Origin: Eleginops maclovinus
Taxonomy: Eukaryota; Chordata; Actinopteri; Perciformes; Eleginopidae
Direction of reading: 5' to 3'
Assembly: GCF_036324505.1 (NCBI RefSeq)
Contig: NC_086350.1
Span: forward strand, 16,675,532 to 16,739,531
Length of the DNA stretch: 64,000 nt
A program made the position numbers and the translations under genes. Shown here one piece after another: positions 61,791 through 64,000 of this stretch (within the stretch, counting starts at the first letter, position 1; each line of letters begins with the position of its first letter). The notes below the pieces were generated by a model that saw only the letters and a list, made by a program, of their open reading frames with translations, did not search any database and was not told the origin of the DNA.

Positions 61791-62294
61791 CCTGCTCCTT
61801 GCAGAGCACTTCAACTTCGATGATCTGGGGTTGCTGCAGTTGGTCTGGTCTAGGTTCAGCAACGTGCCCAAAGAATGAGGTCAGCTGACTACCTGAATAT
61901 ACTGAATGACCAGGTTATTCCATCAATGGATTTTCCATCCCTGATGGCACGGGCATGTTCCAAGATGACAATGCCAGGATCCATCGGGCTCAAATTGTGA
62001 AAGAGAGGTTCAGGGAGCATGAGACATCATTTTCACACATGGATTGGCCACCACAGAGTCCAGACCTGAACCCGATTGAGAGTCTTTGAGATGTGCTGGA
62101 GAAGGCTCTGTGCAGTGGTCCGAATCTCCCGTCATCAATACAAGATCTTGGTGAAAAATTAATGCAAGGCAGAATTAATGTTGTGACATTGCAGAAGCTT
62201 GTGGAAACGATGCCACAACGAATGTGTGCCGTAATTAAAGTTAAAGGCGCTTCAAATAATATTAGAGTGTGTCCTTTTTTTTGACCAGGCAGTG
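61791..62294 (+). mobile_element. 5'-truncated Tc1-like element relic
   Basis: The right end is preserved: a T-run followed by gaccaggcagtg at 62283-62294, then TA at 62295, as expected for a Tc1-type terminus. Upstream lies a degraded transposase C-terminal half. No matching left terminal repeat (expected to begin cactgcctggtc) was found upstream, so the 5' part is lost. A hAT element is inserted exactly at its right border. The left limit given is approximate. Confidence 0.8.
61800..62250 (+). pseudogene. Tc1-like transposase fragment with DD36E spacing
   Basis: The plus strand encodes [10 protein letters not shown] near 61955, then [13 protein letters not shown] ending at 62080, the catalytic D...E segment of a Tc1/mariner transposase. 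The aspartate codon is at 61967-61969 and the glutamate codon at 62078-62080, leaving 36 residues between them. That fits the DD36E group of Tc1-like elements rather than the DD34E of the 46.5-kb element. A TGA at 62087-62089 replaces the expected Trp after NPIESL. The frame continues as DVLEKALCSG to about 62250. Upstream of 61940 the frame is shifted, and the first catalytic Asp and the DNA-binding domain are missing. Confidence 0.8.
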
Positions 62295-62301
62295 TAGATT
62301 A
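62294..62301. repeat. Left 8-bp target duplication of the hAT element
   Basis: gtagatta, identical to 63471-63478. Its first base is the last base of the preceding Tc1-like relic and the next two are that relic's TA. Confidence 0.9.
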
Positions 62302-63470
62302 TAGGGATGCACCGAAAATTCGGCCACCGAAAATTTTCGGCCGAAAATGGCCCAAAAGTGCATTTTCAGTTTTCGGCCGAAACACTTTTGTCACCGAAAC
62401 AACAAGGCCGAAACAGAACGTTGTGATGATGACGCAAGCAAAAAACCGCGAACAGCACTCGGGCCAACATGTCTGCGGTGTGGACGCAATTCACTGTGTC
62501 TGAAAAAGAACAACGAATAGCAATTTGCAATACGTGTAAAGCCGAAATTTCTAGAGGGGGTATATCTGCAAAGAGTTTTTCCACGTCGGGTTTAATTCAT
62601 CATCTTAAATCAAAACATCCCGATCGCTATTCTGAATTTGAGAAAAACGCGGCACAGAAAAGGAAAGCCATTCCGAGCACACCGACTCCGTCTGTGGCAG
62701 ACGTTTTTGAAAAGGCCAAAAAGTTTCCCAGTGATGGTGCCAAGGCTAAGGGCATTACACAAAAAATGATGGAATTCATTGCCTTAGATGATCAGCCGTT
62801 CTCTGTTGTAGAGGACGTGGGATTTCGTAGGCTGATAGAGCACATTGAGCCCCGTTATGCCATACCGAGCAGACGACATTTCTCAGACGTATGTTTACCT
62901 GAGCTGTTCAATGTTGTTGCAACTCACGTCCATGAGCTTATGGCATCTGATATTTCAGCAATCAGTTTCACGACCGATATATGGAGCTCAGACGTCAGCA
63001 TCACGAGTATGCTCAGTCTAACTGCACAGTGGATCAACACAGATTTCAAGCTGCAAAAGATTCTGCTTAATTCACAAGAGTTTCGATGCACTTGACTTAA
63101 ATGCACTTTGTTTTTTTATGAGAGAACATATTTAATTTTACAATATTTCAGCAGGCCAGTCAGTTTACAGGCCTGTACATTATTATTTCATGTAGGCTAC
63201 ACATGTGTGGTCAAGTTAAACATTTAATTTTATTTTATATTGTGCATAATGTCAGTTCTAAATAAATATTTTCATAATTTCGTGATTTATTTATTCTTTG
63301 AATTGCAACGCCTTGATTTTTAGTAAGGTTAGCACACAGTCATAGCCATAAATGCAATGGTACTAATAATTGGAATAATAATTTATTTCGGTGTTTCGGT
63401 TTTCGGGCCTTGGTTTCCTCATTTTCGGTTTTCGGTTTCGGCCAAGAATTTTCATTTCGGTGCATCCCTA
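62302..63470 (+). mobile_element. hAT element (BED-type), internally deleted
   Basis: This 1169-bp element starts tagggatgcaccgaaaatt and ends aattttcatttcggtgcat, then cccta. The ends are inverted repeats of tagggatgcaccgaaa. A perfect 8-bp duplication, gtagatta, flanks it (62294-62301 and 63471-63478), the hallmark of hAT. Both subterminal regions are packed with cggccgaaa/ttttcgg motifs, the likely transposase binding sites. It encodes a truncated transposase (62469-63095) and a possible polyadenylation signal at 63261-63266. Full hAT elements of this kind are several kb long, so most of the catalytic domain has been deleted. Confidence 0.95.
62469..63095 (+). CDS. Truncated hAT transposase, BED zinc finger plus start of RNase-H domain
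   Basis: The 208-residue frame is unbroken. Residues 1-55 form a BED zinc finger with C20, C23, H45 and H50 (CNTCK ... LIHHLKSKHPDRY). A linker follows, then residues about 95-150 match the conserved hAT segment (ALDDQPFSVVEDVGFRRLIE ... RYAIPSRRHF). FTTDIWSS places the first catalytic Asp at D170. The protein stops eight residues after LLNSQEF with an unrelated RCT tail, where the family would continue through the rest of RNase-H, the second Asp, the Glu and the C-terminal dimerisation region. The junction sits at a direct repeat atgcactt (63086-63093 and 63101-63108), suggesting a microhomology deletion. The ATG chosen gives MSAVWTQF, a start typical of this family. It cannot catalyse transposition but could still bind element ends if expressed. 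Confidence 0.88.
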   Translation: MSAVWTQFTVSEKEQRIAICNTCKAEISRGGISAKSFSTSGLIHHLKSKHPDRYSEFEKNAAQKRKAIPSTPTPSVADVFEKAKKFPSDGAKAKGITQKMMEFIALDDQPFSVVEDVGFRRLIEHIEPRYAIPSRRHFSDVCLPELFNVVATHVHELMASDISAISFTTDIWSSDVSITSMLSLTAQWINTDFKLQKILLNSQEFRCT

Positions 63471-63478
63471 GTAGATTA
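63471..63478. repeat. Right 8-bp target duplication of the hAT element
   Basis: gtagatta, identical to 62294-62301, immediately after the terminal ccta of the hAT. Confidence 0.9.
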
Positions 63479-63489
63479 CATCATTAACA

Positions 63490-63620
63490 CAAGATAAGAT
63501 CAAAATGTTTGTTATACTTTATCCCAAAGAAAAGTTGTGTACACACTGGGACAGAGAGCAAATAACAAAAAAGGTGCAAATTAAGAGTAAACACACATCA
63601 AAAAGTAATCAGTTAGTATC
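63490..63620 (-). repeat. Possible LINE-tail repeat copy
   Basis: atactttatcccaaagaaaa followed by gttgtgtacacactgggac resembles the reverse complement of a non-LTR 3' end, like the copies at 24.75 and 56.2 kb but more diverged. The assignment is weak. Confidence 0.3.
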
Positions 63621-63669
63621 AGTAATTTTGACCTGTGGCACTAGATTAAAGTTCAGGAAGTAAAAAAAG

Positions 63670-63996
63670 TAGGGCTGCCCCGATTAGTTGACTAATTGTT
63701 AGTCAAATAGACACATTTTTAATTAGCCGATTATTACAATTTAATTTATATTTCAACAGTTAATTATTACAGTTGTATTTTATGTCATGTGAAGCACAAA
63801 GTACAATCCTGGTATAATGAAGTTCTTTATCAGCCTTTCAAACTGAAACCATTTTGGGAGAAGAAAAGAAGGTTTTTATTGTGATTTCTTTTTCTTCGAG
63901 AAATAATAATATCATATACGTGACGATTAGTCGACTAATCGCCTGAATTGACGACTACTAGTCGACTACAAAAATCTTTAGTCGAGGGCAGCACTA
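63670..63996. mobile_element. Short hAT-like MITE with TAGTCGAC subterminal motifs
   Basis: The left end tagggctgccccgattagttg and the right end read in reverse (tagtgctgccctcgactaaag) are inverted terminal repeats sharing tag-gctgccc. Subterminal sequence is rich in attagtcgactaatcg and ctagtcgac motifs, typical of a common fish hAT MITE. The interior, about 330 bp, has no coding sequence. The window ends four bases after the element, so the 8-bp target duplication cannot be tested. Confidence 0.65.
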
Positions 63997-64000
63997 AACA

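Overview
The window looks like gene-poor nuclear DNA from a teleost fish. It is AT-rich, has no long host open reading frame, carries several long (CA)n arrays and one long (TA)n array, and holds the fish repeat types Tc1/mariner, hAT, TTAA-type MITE and V-SINE-like tRNA-derived SINE. Nothing looks bacterial or viral. The only long protein-coding signals belong to transposases. The rest reads as intergenic or intronic sequence, and any host exon here would be short.

Layout. 1-7.2 kb: non-coding, with a perfect 20-bp hairpin (1162-1206), a (CA)n array, an eroded hAT-type end near 5.2 kb and one weak candidate 3' terminal exon near 5575. 7.2-9.5 kb: a TTAA-flanked piggyBac-like MITE and two long (CA)n arrays. 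13.36-13.66 kb: a LINE-mobilised insert on the minus strand with a 14-bp target duplication. 15.4-16.0 kb: a MITE with 25-bp inverted ends. 24.75 and 56.2 kb: short LINE/SINE-tail repeats. 26.96-27.6 kb: an old dispersed repeat holding two diverged copies of one unit, followed by a V-SINE-like copy at 27.87 kb (a second lies at 59.4 kb). 30.05-30.72 kb: a dead BED-type hAT on the minus strand with an 8-bp target duplication. 46.5-48.04 kb: a nearly complete Tc1 element whose DD34E transposase is broken by one frameshift and one stop. 61.8-64.0 kb: a TE cluster with a 5'-truncated Tc1-like relic (DD36E spacing), an internally deleted BED-type hAT inserted exactly at that relic's last base, a weak LINE-tail copy, and a short hAT-like MITE at the window edge.

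No host gene network can be read from this stretch. What can be read is the history of the elements: the order of insertions in the 62-kb cluster, the lesions that silenced the Tc1 copy, and the frame breaks in the two BED-type hAT copies. I found no convincing new biological system. The best leads are the hAT-on-Tc1 junction with its intact truncated BED-domain ORF, the perfect hairpin near 1.18 kb, and a few homeodomain-site-rich segments that could be conserved regulatory DNA. Family names rest on motifs recognised by eye, not on database searches.
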